Notes under the pieces: generated by a model | What the model saw: the letters and a program-made list of their open reading frames with translations, nothing else | Told to the model about the DNA's origin: nothing | The model's database searches: none | Program-made: the position numbers and the translations under genes | NCBI RefSeq assembly: GCF_018402035.1 | Contig: NZ_JAGYJN010000004.1 | Location: 186,001 to 250,000, forward strand | Length of the DNA stretch: 64,000 nt | Source of the DNA: Roseicyclus sp. | Lineage (GTDB): Bacteria > Pseudomonadota > Alphaproteobacteria > Rhodobacterales > Rhodobacteraceae | Direction of reading: 5' to 3' | Part shown: positions 1 to 8,455 of the stretch, piece by piece | How positions within the stretch are numbered: the first letter of the stretch is position 1 | How the letters are laid out: every line of letters begins with the position of its first letter

Positions 1-1
1 C

Positions 2-1027
2 TTCCAAGATGAGATCGACGCGCTTCAGGCCGATGTCGATGCGCTGACCGCGCAAGGTGTCGATAAGATCATCGCGCTGACCCATGTGGGCCTGCCCGCC
101 GATATTCGCATCGCCGAGGCGGTGACGGGCATCGATGTGATCGTCGGTGGCCATTCCCATAGCTACCTCAGCCAGAACGACCCCCGCCGCGATGGGCCTT
201 ATCCGTTGTGGATCAGCAATCCTGAGGGCGCGCTGGTGCCCATCGTGCAGGCCTATGCCTATTCCAAGTATCTTGGCCATCTTGAGGTCACTTTCGACGA
301 TGCGGGCAATGTCGTTTATGCCGAGGGCAACACCATGCTTCTCGACGCCTCCGTCACGCCCGATGCGACGATTGCCGCGCGGGTGGCGGAACTCGCAGGC
401 CCGATTGAGACCGCTATGGCCGAGATCGTGGGTGAGACCACCGGCTTTGTCGAAGGCGACCGCGCGGTCTGCCGCGTAACGGAATGTGCGATGGGCAATC
501 TGGTCGCTGATGCCATGCTTGACCGCGTGCGCGACCAAGGTATTCAGATCGCGATTGCCAATGGCGGTGGCTTGCGCGCCTCCATCGATGCGGGCGAGGT
601 GACGATGGGTGAAGTGTTCACCGTGCTGCCCTTCCAAAACACGCTTGCGACCTTTCAAATGACCGGTGCCGATGTGCTGGCCGCACTCGAAAATGGCGTC
701 AGCGAAGTCGCCGAAGGGGCTGGGCGCTTCCCGCAGGTCGCGGGGCTGCGCTTTGTGTGGAACCCTGCCGCGGAACCCGGCGCGCGCATCGTCTCGGCCG
801 AGGTGGACATGGGCGGCACTTGGTCCCCGCTCGACCCGGCGGCCGTTTACGGCGTGGTGTCCAACAACTTCATGCGTGGGGGCGGTGACGGCTACCGCGT
901 TTTCGCCAATAACGCGCTGAACGCCTATGATTACGGCCCCGGTCTGGAAGAGGTCGCCGCCACCTACCTCAGCCAGAACAGCCCCTATACCCCCTATACG
1001 GATGGCCGGATTGCGACCGCCGAATAA
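2..1027 (+). CDS. 5'-nucleotidase / metallophosphatase, 3' part (5' end outside window)
   Basis: The open frame runs in from the left edge, so the N-terminal metal-binding half is missing and 341 residues remain. The visible part starts in the end of a calcineurin-like metallophosphoesterase domain (ALTHVG, then GGHSHSY, which supplies metal-ligand histidines). It continues into the 5'-nucleotidase C-terminal domain: NGGGLRASI, the GEVFTVLPF block, and NFMRGGGDGY near the end, which is the substrate-binding loop of this family. Such enzymes are usually exported and hydrolyse nucleotides or 2',3'-cyclic nucleotides in the periplasm. The signal peptide cannot be judged because the start is outside the window. 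A strong intrinsic terminator follows the stop codon. The exact substrate is not deducible. Confidence 0.93.
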   Translation, partial: FQDEIDALQADVDALTAQGVDKIIALTHVGLPADIRIAEAVTGIDVIVGGHSHSYLSQNDPRRDGPYPLWISNPEGALVPIVQAYAYSKYLGHLEVTFDDAGNVVYAEGNTMLLDASVTPDATIAARVAELAGPIETAMAEIVGETTGFVEGDRAVCRVTECAMGNLVADAMLDRVRDQGIQIAIANGGGLRASIDAGEVTMGEVFTVLPFQNTLATFQMTGADVLAALENGVSEVAEGAGRFPQVAGLRFVWNPAAEPGARIVSAEVDMGGTWSPLDPAAVYGVVSNNFMRGGGDGYRVFANNALNAYDYGPGLEEVAATYLSQNSPYTPYTDGRIATAE

Positions 1028-1047
1028 GGATCGCTGAAAAGCCTTTG

Positions 1048-1079
1048 GGCCGGTGCGCAGCGCGCGCGCCGGCCTTTTT
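1048..1079 (+). terminator. Rho-independent terminator after the 5'-nucleotidase gene
   Basis: An 11-bp GC-rich stem (GGCCGGTGCGC at 1048-1058 pairing with 1064-1074, one G-T position) is followed directly by five T residues. It begins about 20 bp past the stop codon. It also argues against any upstream extension of the next gene. Confidence 0.85.
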
Positions 1080-1125
1080 GTATCTGGGTCTTTCGCCGCG
1101 CTGCGCGCGCTTCTATCGTTGGGCC

Positions 1126-1791
1126 ATGTGTGGACGCATGACCATGACCCATCCCAGCGATGCAATGGCGCGGCTTTTCGATGCCGCGCCTGCCAATGAT
1201 CTGCCGCTTGTGCCGCGCTACAATATCTGTCCGACACAGGCGGTGGGGGTGATCTGCGCCGGGCAGGGGCGGCGCAGCTATCGGCCCATGCGCTGGGGGT
1301 TCTTGCCGCATTGGTACAAGACGCCGACGGATGGGCCGCTTTTGATCAATGCGCGCGCCGAAACCATCGCGGAAAAACCGGCCTTTGGCACAGCCGTGCG
1401 CGCACGGCGCTGTCTTGTGCCGGTGACGGGGTTTTACGAATGGACCAAGGATGACGCGGGCAACCGCCTGCCCTGGTATTTCACGCCTGCCGATGGCGCG
1501 CCCTTGGTCTTTGCCGGGGTATGGCAGGATTGGGGGCAGGGCGCGGCGGCGATGACAAGCTTTGCCATCCTGACCACGGCGGCCAGCCCTTGGATGGCGG
1601 ACACGCATCATCGTGAGCCTGTGGCGCTTGCCCCCGATGATTGGGCGCGCTGGCTGGGTGAGACGGGCGAGAAGGCCGCGCCGTTGATGCGCCCGGCCCC
1701 GGCGGCGTATTACCAGCGCTGGCGCGTCGATCCGCGCGTCAATTCCAACCGCGCCGAAGGGGTGGGGTTGACCCAAGACATCGCTGGCTGA
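1126..1791 (+). CDS. SOS response-associated peptidase (SRAP / YedK-HMCES family)
   Basis: The 221-residue product begins MCGRM. The start at 1126 was chosen because the family needs a cysteine at position 2, which becomes the N-terminal nucleophile after methionine removal. The longer open frame would run through the upstream terminator. Other family marks are YNICPTQ, the INARAET block, GFYEW with the conserved glutamate, and a His-rich THHREP segment in the place of the active-site histidine. YedK/HMCES proteins form a covalent thiazolidine link to abasic sites in single-stranded DNA, which protects the genome. The gene stands alone between a terminator and tRNA-Gly. Confidence 0.93.
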   Translation: MCGRMTMTHPSDAMARLFDAAPANDLPLVPRYNICPTQAVGVICAGQGRRSYRPMRWGFLPHWYKTPTDGPLLINARAETIAEKPAFGTAVRARRCLVPVTGFYEWTKDDAGNRLPWYFTPADGAPLVFAGVWQDWGQGAAAMTSFAILTTAASPWMADTHHREPVALAPDDWARWLGETGEKAAPLMRPAPAAYYQRWRVDPRVNSNRAEGVGLTQDIAG

Positions 1792-1805
1792 GGTGCAGGG
1801 CAGAT

Positions 1806-1879
1806 TGGAGCGGGCGGCGGGAATCGAACCCGCGTCTCTTGCTTGGAAGGCAAGGGTCTTACCATTACACAACGCCCGC
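1806..1879 (-). tRNA. tRNA-Gly (anticodon TCC)
   Basis: On the minus strand a full cloverleaf can be folded. The acceptor stem GCGGGCG (1873-1879) pairs with 1810-1816, the anticodon loop is CTTCCAA with TCC at positions 34-36, and the T-arm is GCGGGTTCGATTCCCGC. The CCA end is encoded at 1806-1808. Confidence 0.95.
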
Positions 1880-2125
1880 AGCGCTGCGCTGTCAGGTAAA
1901 GCCCATGGCCCCGCCCGTCAAGCACCCGTCAGAAGATGGGGTCGCTATTGTCGAGAAGGGCGAGATTGACGCCCGCAAACAGGATTGAATTGCCGCCGCC
2001 CGAGGTTTTCACCCGCCAAGAGTTGCTTGATCGCTATGGCTTTGCACAGTGACGCGTCAGCCCGTCCCATTGCGGGCCGCTGGACATGGCTGTAACGCCA
2101 AGCGACGCAAACGATTAGACGGCCC

Positions 2126-3946
2126 ATGACCTCAGATAATTCCACCAGCCCGAAAGCCGGCCTTGCCGCTGGCGCCAGTGAAGACCGCGCCAAATCCCGC
2201 CGTATCGGGAGCTTGCGTGCGCTTTTGCCGTTCATGGCACCCTATTCCGCCATGATCGCCGCCGCGATTGCAGCTTTGGTCTTGACCGCCATCGTGTCGC
2301 TGACCCTGCCTTTGGCGGTGCGCCGCGTCGTGGATGGGTTCAACTCCGAGACTGCGGCGCTGCTGGATCAGTACTTCTTGGCGGCGCTTGGCATCGCCTC
2401 GCTGCTCGCGCTTGGAACGGGGCTGCGCTATTACCTTGTAACGCGCTTGGGCGAGCGGGTCGTGGCCGATATCCGCAAGGCCGTGTTTGACCGTATGATC
2501 GCGATGAGCCCGGCCTTTTATGAAAAGATCATGACGGGCGAGGTGTTGAGCCGGATCACCACCGATACCACGCTGCTTTTGTCGGTCATCTCCTCCTCGG
2601 TCTCGGTGGCGCTGCGCAATCTGCTGATCTTGATCGGCGGGCTGGGTCTGATGATGGTGACATCGCCCAAGCTGACGGGGGCGGTGCTTTTGATCGTGCC
2701 CTTGATCATTGTGCCCATCGTCGTGCTGGGCCGGCGTTTGCGCAACCTGAGCCGCGAGAACCAAGATTGGATCGCCGAAAGCTCGGGCAATGCGTCCGAG
2801 GCGCTTTTGTCGGTGCAAACGGTGCAGGCCTTTACGCATGAGATTGCCTCGGCGCTGACATTCTCGCGCGTGACCGAAAAGAGTTTTGACAGCGCCAAGA
2901 AACGCATCGCCACCCGCGCGGTAATGACGGTGATCGTGATCGCGCTGGTGTTTGCGGGGATTGTCGGCGTCTTGTGGACTGGTGCGCGCGATGTGCGCGC
3001 CGAAGCGATGAGCGTGGGCGAGCTGATCCAATTCCTGATCTATGCCATCATGGTCGCGGGTTCGGTCGGTGCGCTGTCGGAGATCTGGGGCGAGTTGCAG
3101 CGCGCCTCTGGTGCGACCGAGCGGCTGGTCGAATTGCTGCGCACCACCGATAGCGTGGCTGACCCCGCCCAGCCCATCGCCTTGCCCCAAGGCGGGCGCG
3201 GCGCGATCGTCTTTGACGCCTTGCGGTTTTCCTATCCGACGCGGCCCGAAACATCGGCGCTTGATGGTGTCAGCTTTACCATCAAGCCCGGCGAGACCGT
3301 GGCGCTTGTCGGCCCATCGGGGGCGGGTAAATCCACGATTTTCCAGTTGCTTTTGCGCTTTTATGACCCGGTTGAAGGGCGTATCACGCTTGATGGTGCC
3401 GATCTGCGCGCGATGACCCGTGCCGATTTCCGCGCCGCGATGGCCATGGTGCCGCAAGACCCGGTGATTTTCGCGGCCTCCGCGCGTGAAAACATCCGCT
3501 TTGGCCGCCCCGATGCCACAGATGCCGAGGTGGAGGAGGCCGCAAAAGCCGCCGCTGCCCATGATTTCCTGACGGCACTGCCCAAGGGCTATGACACCTA
3601 TGTGGGCGAGCGTGGCCTGATGTTATCGGGCGGGCAGAAGCAGCGCATCGCGATTGCGCGCGCGATTTTGCGCGATGCGCCCATTTTGTTGCTTGATGAA
3701 GCCACCAGCGCGCTTGACGCGGAATCCGAGCGCGCGGTGCAAGATGCCGTCACGCGCCTGTCCGCTGGGCGGACGACGCTGATCGTGGCGCACCGCTTGG
3801 CAACTGTGAAACAGGCCGACCGCATTCTTGTGTTCGAGGGCGGCAAGATCGTGGCCGAGGGCAGCCATGACAGCCTTGTGGCGCAGGGCGGGCTTTATGC
3901 GCGTCTGGCGCGGCTGCAATTCACCGAAGGGCTGGCCGCCGAATAA
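2126..3946 (+). CDS. ABC exporter, fused permease and ATPase (ABCB/MsbA-like)
   Basis: This 606-residue half-transporter has a six-helix exporter domain in roughly residues 30-320 and a nucleotide-binding domain from about 345 to the end. Walker A GPSGAGKST lies near residue 396, the Q-loop near MVPQDP, the signature LSGGQKQR near 500, Walker B ILLLDEATSALD near 519, and an H-loop in IVAHRL. It should act as a homodimer in the inner membrane. Relatives export lipids, lipid A precursors or drugs, and the sequence does not show which. The start ATG lies just after a gene-poor stretch, and the YcaQ-like gene follows 23 bp downstream on the same strand. Confidence 0.9.
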   Translation: MTSDNSTSPKAGLAAGASEDRAKSRRIGSLRALLPFMAPYSAMIAAAIAALVLTAIVSLTLPLAVRRVVDGFNSETAALLDQYFLAALGIASLLALGTGLRYYLVTRLGERVVADIRKAVFDRMIAMSPAFYEKIMTGEVLSRITTDTTLLLSVISSSVSVALRNLLILIGGLGLMMVTSPKLTGAVLLIVPLIIVPIVVLGRRLRNLSRENQDWIAESSGNASEALLSVQTVQAFTHEIASALTFSRVTEKSFDSAKKRIATRAVMTVIVIALVFAGIVGVLWTGARDVRAEAMSVGELIQFLIYAIMVAGSVGALSEIWGELQRASGATERLVELLRTTDSVADPAQPIALPQGGRGAIVFDALRFSYPTRPETSALDGVSFTIKPGETVALVGPSGAGKSTIFQLLLRFYDPVEGRITLDGADLRAMTRADFRAAMAMVPQDPVIFAASARENIRFGRPDATDAEVEEAAKAAAAHDFLTALPKGYDTYVGERGLMLSGGQKQRIAIARAILRDAPILLLDEATSALDAESERAVQDAVTRLSAGRTTLIVAHRLATVKQADRILVFEGGKIVAEGSHDSLVAQGGLYARLARLQFTEGLAAE

Positions 3947-3969
3947 GGCGGCTGGGGCAGGGGGGCGCG

Positions 3970-5169
3970 ATGAACCTGCCGATCATCGACAATCAGACCG
4001 CGCGGCGGCTGTTTCTTGATACGCACGCGCTGTTGGACCGGCCAAGCGGCCCCGGCGGTGGTGCGGGGCTGGCCCAGTTGATCCAGCGCTTGGGCTTTGT
4101 GCAGGTCGACAGCGTCAACACCATGGCGCGCGCCCATGACCTGATCTTGTGGTCGCGCCAGAACGCCTATCGCCCCGCAGCGCTGCGCGCGCTCAATGAC
4201 CGCGACCGCGCGATATTCGAGCATTGGACCCATGATGCCGCCGTGATCCCGGCGGCGTTCTTCCCGCATTGGCGGCTGCGGTTTGACCGTGACCGTGAGC
4301 GCCTGCGCGCGCGCTGGAAGGATTGGCACGGGTCCGCCTTTCACGCGGAAATCGACACGGTGCTGCGCCATATCAGCGTTCATGGCGCGGTTCATTCCGC
4401 CGAGATCGGTGAAAAGCGCGCCGAGAAATCGACAGGATGGTGGGATTGGCACCCGTCCAAGATCGCTTTGGAATATCTCTGGCGCACGGGTGAATTGGCG
4501 ATCACCCGGCGCGAGGGGTTTCGCAAATTCTACGATCTGACCGAACGCGTGATCCCGCCCGAGCATTTGAACGCCCATCTCCCCGAAGAGCGCGTGATCG
4601 ACTGGGCCTGCCGCAGTGCGCTGGACCGCTTGGGCTGTGCGACGGCGGGCGAATTGGCGGCTTTCTGGGCGCTGATCACGCCGCTTGAGGTCAAGGCATG
4701 GGCCGATGCCGCACGCAGGCGGGGTGAGATTGCCGAAGCGATGGTGATGGGCGGTGATGGCACCCCGCGCCGGGTGCTGATCTGGCCCGACACCTTGGCG
4801 CGCGCCGCTGACCTGCCGGACCCCGCGCCGCGCCTGCGGGTGCTGTCGCCCTTTGATCCCGCATTGCGCGACCGCAAACGGGCCGAGCGGCTTTTTGGCT
4901 TTTCCTACCGGATCGAGATTTTCGTCCCCGAAGCGCAGCGCCGTTATGGCTACTACGTCTTTCCGCTGATGGAGCGCGACCGGATGGTCGGCCGCATCGA
5001 CATGCGCGCTGATCGTGAGACCGGCTGCTTACGCGTCCGCGCGCTCTGGCCCGAGGCGGGTATCAGTTGGGGCCAGGGTCGGCAAAACAGGCTTGAGGCA
5101 GAGTTGCACAGGCTGCTGCCATTGGCGGGATGTGACAGCGTTTCTTTCGCTGAAGGATTTTTAAAATAA
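3970..5169 (+). CDS. YcaQ-family DNA glycosylase (winged-helix protein)
   Basis: The 399-residue product matches the AlkZ/YcaQ (HTH_42) family throughout. The N-terminal half has the catalytic-loop motif QVDSVN (a QxD variant, as in the YcaQ branch rather than the QxQ of Streptomyces AlkZ), followed by ARAHDL and HWTHDAAVIP. The middle is a tandem winged-helix region, and the C-terminal part contains the LSPFDP block. Characterised relatives excise bulky or cross-linked nucleobases such as nitrogen-mustard cross-links. A weak AAGG-like leader (GGCAGGGGGGC) precedes the ATG. The last codons run into an unusually AT-rich intergenic stretch of about 60 bp. Confidence 0.87.
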   Translation: MNLPIIDNQTARRLFLDTHALLDRPSGPGGGAGLAQLIQRLGFVQVDSVNTMARAHDLILWSRQNAYRPAALRALNDRDRAIFEHWTHDAAVIPAAFFPHWRLRFDRDRERLRARWKDWHGSAFHAEIDTVLRHISVHGAVHSAEIGEKRAEKSTGWWDWHPSKIALEYLWRTGELAITRREGFRKFYDLTERVIPPEHLNAHLPEERVIDWACRSALDRLGCATAGELAAFWALITPLEVKAWADAARRRGEIAEAMVMGGDGTPRRVLIWPDTLARAADLPDPAPRLRVLSPFDPALRDRKRAERLFGFSYRIEIFVPEAQRRYGYYVFPLMERDRMVGRIDMRADRETGCLRVRALWPEAGISWGQGRQNRLEAELHRLLPLAGCDSVSFAEGFLK

Positions 5170-5230
5170 TTATATATTTCATATATTTGTTGATTTTTGT
5201 TAAAGTAAAACTTTAGCATATCGCACGGCC

Positions 5231-6034
5231 TTAGGCCGCGCGTCGCACCAGATCGGCCAGTGCCGAAGCCCCAAAGGCCACCGCAGCCACGCAGACGATG
5301 GAGGGGCCAGCGGGCGTGTCGAAATGATAGGCCAAGATCATGCCCAAAACCGCCGAGCCTGCGCCGATGCTGGCTGCGATCAGCGCCATCGCCTCGGGCG
5401 TGCGGGCAAAACTGCGCGCCGCCGCCGCCGGGATGATCAAGAGCGCTGCGATCAGCAAAACCCCCACCACCTTGATCGCGACAGCCACCACCACGGCCAG
5501 CGCCAAAGTCATGATCAATTGCTCACGCCGCGGATCGATGCCCGCCGCCGTTGCGAGATCGGCCGATAAGGTCGCGGTCAAGAGCGCCGACCAGCGCGCC
5601 CAAATTAGGCCCATGACCAAAAGCGCGCCGCCCCAGATCACCGCCAGATCGGCGCGCCCCACGGCCAAGATATCGCCAAAGAGATACGCCGAAAGATCCA
5701 GCCGCACGCCTTGCAACAGCGACACCGCGACCAAGCCCGCCGCCAGTGCCGAATGTGACAAGACCCCCAAAAGCGTATCCATCGCGCGCCCCCGCCCCGA
5801 CAGCGCCGAGACCGACAGCGCCATGGCCAGTGCCATGACCAGCGTGCCCAGCATGATCGACAAGTTGAAGGCCAAGGCCAGCGCCACGCCCAAGATCGCC
5901 GCATGCGCCGTGGCATCGCCGAAATAGGCCATGCGCCGCCAGACGATGAAACAGCCCAAGGGGGCGGCGGCCAGCGCCACGCCGATGCCCGCCAATGTCG
6001 CGCGGATCAAAAAATCATCCAAAAGCGCGGTCAT
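5231..6034 (-). CDS. znuB: Zinc ABC transporter permease ZnuB
   Basis: This is a 267-residue, strongly hydrophobic protein of the ABC-3 permease family, with about eight predicted membrane segments. Family signatures are WRRMAYFGDATAHAAILG near residue 35 and the late block VVAVAIKVVGVLLIAALL. It forms the inner-membrane channel for Zn(II) delivered by ZnuA and powered by ZnuC. Its ATG overlaps the znuC stop by 4 bp, so the two are translationally coupled. The zur-znuC-znuB order on this strand with znuA divergent makes the zinc assignment firm. Confidence 0.94.
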   Translation of the reverse strand: MTALLDDFLIRATLAGIGVALAAAPLGCFIVWRRMAYFGDATAHAAILGVALALAFNLSIMLGTLVMALAMALSVSALSGRGRAMDTLLGVLSHSALAAGLVAVSLLQGVRLDLSAYLFGDILAVGRADLAVIWGGALLVMGLIWARWSALLTATLSADLATAAGIDPRREQLIMTLALAVVVAVAIKVVGVLLIAALLIIPAAAARSFARTPEAMALIAASIGAGSAVLGMILAYHFDTPAGPSIVCVAAVAFGASALADLVRRAA

Positions 6035-6786
6035 TCTGCCGCCTCATGGGAATGGGTATGGGGGTGGTCATGATCGTGATCATGCCCATGGGCATGTTCA
6101 TGGCGGTAAAGCGCCAGCGCGCCTTGCGTGCCTGTGCCAAAGAGCGCCCGGTATTCCGGGGCCGAGGCCACCTGTTCAGGGTGCCCCGCGCAGCAGACAT
6201 GCCCGTTGAGGCAGATCACCCTGTCAGAGGCTGCCATCACCACATGCAACTCGTGGCTGACCATCACCACGGCACAGCCAAGTTCCGCCCGCACCTCGGC
6301 GATGCGGCGATAAAAGGCCGCTGATCCCGGCTGGTCCAGCCCTTGGGTCGGCTCGTCCAAGATCAACAGGTCGGGGCGGCTGAGAAGCGCGCGGGCCAAC
6401 AGCACGCGCTGAAACTGCCCGCCCGAAAGGTCGGCCATTTGCCGCCCGCCCAAAAGCCCTGCGCCTGCGCGCGTCAGCGCCTCGTTTGCCACCGCCTCGG
6501 GGATGCGGTTGGGCAGGTCGAGGAAGCGGCGCACTGTCAGCGGCAGGGTCGGGTCGATATGCAGCTTTTGTGGCACATAGCCGATGCGCAGCCCCGGCTT
6601 GCGCCACACCTTGCCGGCAAAGGGGCGTTCCGCCCCGATCAGCAGCCGCAGCAAGGTGGATTTGCCTGATCCGTTTGGCCCGACAATGGTCACGATCTCG
6701 GCGGGCGAAATCTCGAAATCCACGCCTTGCAACACGCTTTGGCCACCAAAGCGCATATCGACCTTCTCCAATCGGGCCAAGGTCAT
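6031..6786 (-). CDS. znuC: Zinc ABC transporter ATP-binding protein ZnuC
   Basis: The 251-residue ATPase starts MTLARLEKVD at 6786. That ATG overlaps the zur stop codon (ATGA arrangement), and the longer open frame is only the zur gene read in another phase. Walker A is GPNGSGKST, the signature is LSGGQFQR, and Walker B is LLILDEPTQGLD. The last 25 residues form a His/Asp tail (HEHAHGHDHDHDHPH) that probably binds zinc. Together with the His-rich loop of ZnuA this suggests metal handling on both sides of the membrane. Confidence 0.95.
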   Translation of the reverse strand: MTLARLEKVDMRFGGQSVLQGVDFEISPAEIVTIVGPNGSGKSTLLRLLIGAERPFAGKVWRKPGLRIGYVPQKLHIDPTLPLTVRRFLDLPNRIPEAVANEALTRAGAGLLGGRQMADLSGGQFQRVLLARALLSRPDLLILDEPTQGLDQPGSAAFYRRIAEVRAELGCAVVMVSHELHVVMAASDRVICLNGHVCCAGHPEQVASAPEYRALFGTGTQGALALYRHEHAHGHDHDHDHPHTHSHEAAE

Positions 6787-7286
6787 GATGCGTTGGCCTT
6801 GTTGCAGCTTGGGCAAAGCCCCTCGGCCTCGATCACGCTGCGGGTGATGGTAAATCCCACGGCCTTGGCCGTTTGCGTCAGCGCGGCGCGCGCGGCGTCC
6901 GGCACGGCCTCGGCCACCACGCCGCAACCGGTGCAGATGAGAAAAGCCGCATCGTGATCGGCACCGGGGTGGCTACAGGCGGCAAAGGCGTTGAGCCGCT
7001 CGATCCGGTGGGCAAAGCCGTGCTTGGTCAAAAACTCCAGGGCGCGATAGGCGACGGGTGGCTGCGAGCCCATACCTTCGTCGCGCAAGACATCGAGGAT
7101 TTCATAAGCGCCCAAGGCGCGGTGCCGCTCAAGCAAGATCTCAAGCACGCGGCGGCGCACAGGCGTCAATTGCAAGCCATCGGCGGCACAGCGCGCGGCC
7201 ACGGAAGCGACCGTATCGGTGATACAGGCGCTATGGTCATGGCGGGCAAAGCCGATTGGCGCGGGCAGGGGCGGTGTGGCTGTCAT
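6783..7286 (-). CDS. zur: Fur-family zinc uptake regulator Zur
   Basis: The 167-residue protein has an N-terminal winged helix (TPVRRRVLEILLERH) and a C-terminal metal domain with HPGADHDAAFLICTGCG and a late CPSCNK pair. The four CxxC cysteines form the structural zinc site typical of Zur. In zinc-replete cells it should repress znuA and its own operon. The gene heads the zur-znuC-znuB operon, and two palindromes in the intergenic region upstream look like its operators. Confidence 0.95.
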   Translation of the reverse strand: MTATPPLPAPIGFARHDHSACITDTVASVAARCAADGLQLTPVRRRVLEILLERHRALGAYEILDVLRDEGMGSQPPVAYRALEFLTKHGFAHRIERLNAFAACSHPGADHDAAFLICTGCGVVAEAVPDAARAALTQTAKAVGFTITRSVIEAEGLCPSCNKANAS

Positions 7287-7294
7287 GGGGTCTT

Positions 7295-7317
7295 GATATG
7301 TTATTGCATAACGTCTA
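7295..7317. promoter_or_regulatory. Candidate Zur box 1 (zur side)
   Basis: GATATGTTATTGCATAACGT contains the inverted repeat GTTAT-TGC-ATAAC (7300-7312). It matches the alphaproteobacterial Zur motif built on GTTATAACAT half-sites. It lies 9 bp upstream of the zur start codon, so it could cover the zur promoter or leader. Confidence 0.7.
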
Positions 7318-7330
7318 ACAAGTGGCCGTT

Positions 7331-7348
7331 GATGTTATGTTATCACAT
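7331..7348. promoter_or_regulatory. Candidate Zur box 2 (znuA side)
   Basis: GATGTTATGTTATCACAT holds GTTAT-GTT-ATCAC (7334-7346), the same palindrome as box 1 with one mismatch. Its centre is about 34 bp from that of box 1. It ends immediately before a possible ATG at 7349, which argues that translation starts downstream at 7361. Confidence 0.6.
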
Positions 7349-7360
7349 ATGAGGACCGCG

Positions 7361-8455
7361 ATGAACACCCCCAAGCTGGCTTGTCTGACTGCTTTGCCCC
7401 TGCTTTTTGGCGCCCCTGCACTGGCCGATGTGCCGCGCGTGGCGGTTGATATCGCGCCGGTCCATGCTTTGGTCGCCAAGGTGATGGACGGGGTTGGTAT
7501 GCCTGATCTGGTCGTGCCGCCCGGTGCCTCGCCGCATGGCTATGCGCTGCGCCCCTCTAAGGCGGCGCTACTGCAAGAGGCCGATCTGGTGGTTTGGGTC
7601 GGGCCGGGCCTGACGCCTTGGCTGGCCGATCCGCTGGACACGCTCGCCCCCGATGCCGCGCGGCTAAGCTTGCTTAAGGCCGACGGCGTACGGCTGTTGG
7701 ATTTCCGCCAAGGTGTCAGCTTTGCGGCCCATGATCATGACGCGCATGACGCAGATGGGGAGAAAGACGCGCATGACGATCACGGCCACGAAGAACATGG
7801 TCATGAAGAGCATGGTCATGACGACCAGGGCCATGAAGAGCATGGTCATGACGACCATGGCCACGATGAACATGCGAATGAAGAGCATGCGCATGACGAT
7901 CATGCCCATGATGATCATGGACACGACGAGCACGATCATGCCGGCACCGATCCGCATGCTTGGCTTGATCCGGTCAATGCGGGGGTTTGGCTTGGCGTGA
8001 TCGCGGATGCGTTGTCGCGCCTTGATCCTGAAAACGCCGCGCGTTACGCGGCGAATGCCGCGCAGGCGCAGGCAGGCATGACCGCGCTTGAGGCCGAGAT
8101 TGCCGCGCGCATGGCGCCGCTTAGCGGCCAGTTCATCGTCTTTCACGACGCCTATCACTATTTCGAGGCCCGTTTCGGGGTCGAGGCCGCGGGCGCGATC
8201 AGCCTGTCGGATGCCGCACCTCCCGGCCCGGCGCGGGTGGCCGAAATCCGCGATCTGGTGGCCGATCAAGCGATCACCTGTGTCTTTGCCGAGCCGCAGT
8301 TTAACCGTGGCATGGTCGATGCGGTTTTCGCGGGCACGGGTGTTAATATCGGCATTATCGATCCGCTTGGCGCAACGCTGACGCCCGGTGCGGCCCTTTA
8401 CGATGCGCTTTTGACGGGCATGGCGGCATCGTTTGAAAGCTGCCTGTCAGATTAA
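7361..8455 (+). CDS. znuA: Zinc ABC transporter substrate-binding protein ZnuA
   Basis: The start at 7361 was chosen because GAGG (7351-7354) sits 6 bp upstream, while the in-frame ATG at 7349 abuts the operator. The 364-residue product has a signal peptide ending LFGAPALA. It carries the cluster A-I metal-binding folds with His59 (ASPHGYAL) and the DPHAWLDP motif near residue 197. Between them residues 124-193 form an exceptionally long loop with 24 histidines in 70 residues, made of near-tandem HGHEE/HGHDD units. In ZnuA this loop is thought to capture or sense periplasmic zinc. The gene converges on the sensor gene at 8447, overlapping it by 9 bp. Confidence 0.95.
   Translation: MNTPKLACLTALPLLFGAPALADVPRVAVDIAPVHALVAKVMDGVGMPDLVVPPGASPHGYALRPSKAALLQEADLVVWVGPGLTPWLADPLDTLAPDAARLSLLKADGVRLLDFRQGVSFAAHDHDAHDADGEKDAHDDHGHEEHGHEEHGHDDQGHEEHGHDDHGHDEHANEEHAHDDHAHDDHGHDEHDHAGTDPHAWLDPVNAGVWLGVIADALSRLDPENAARYAANAAQAQAGMTALEAEIAARMAPLSGQFIVFHDAYHYFEARFGVEAAGAISLSDAAPPGPARVAEIRDLVADQAITCVFAEPQFNRGMVDAVFAGTGVNIGIIDPLGATLTPGAALYDALLTGMAASFESCLSD
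7723..7944 (+). repeat. In-frame pentapeptide-coding tandem repeat in znuA
   Basis: Imperfect 15-18 bp units such as GAAGAGCATGGTCATGAC recur here and encode HGHEE and HGHDD variants. The units near 7785-7860 are almost identical to one another, which suggests recent slippage expansion. Allele length probably varies between strains. Confidence 0.8.

Noticed and set aside
1045-1125. Upstream extension of the SRAP gene to 1045
   Set aside because: It would pass through an intrinsic terminator and bury the essential Cys2.
1929-2012. Minus-strand 27-codon frame starting GTG and ending LLDNSDPIF
   Set aside because: The peptide looks protein-like (NSILFAGVNLALL), but it is very short, has no clear ribosome binding site and an in-frame stop lies just upstream. 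It may be a relic C-terminus, not reported as a gene.
2132-3562. 476-codon minus-strand frame antisense to the ABC exporter
   Set aside because: It is a shadow of the exporter gene, which has all ABC motifs in order on the other strand.
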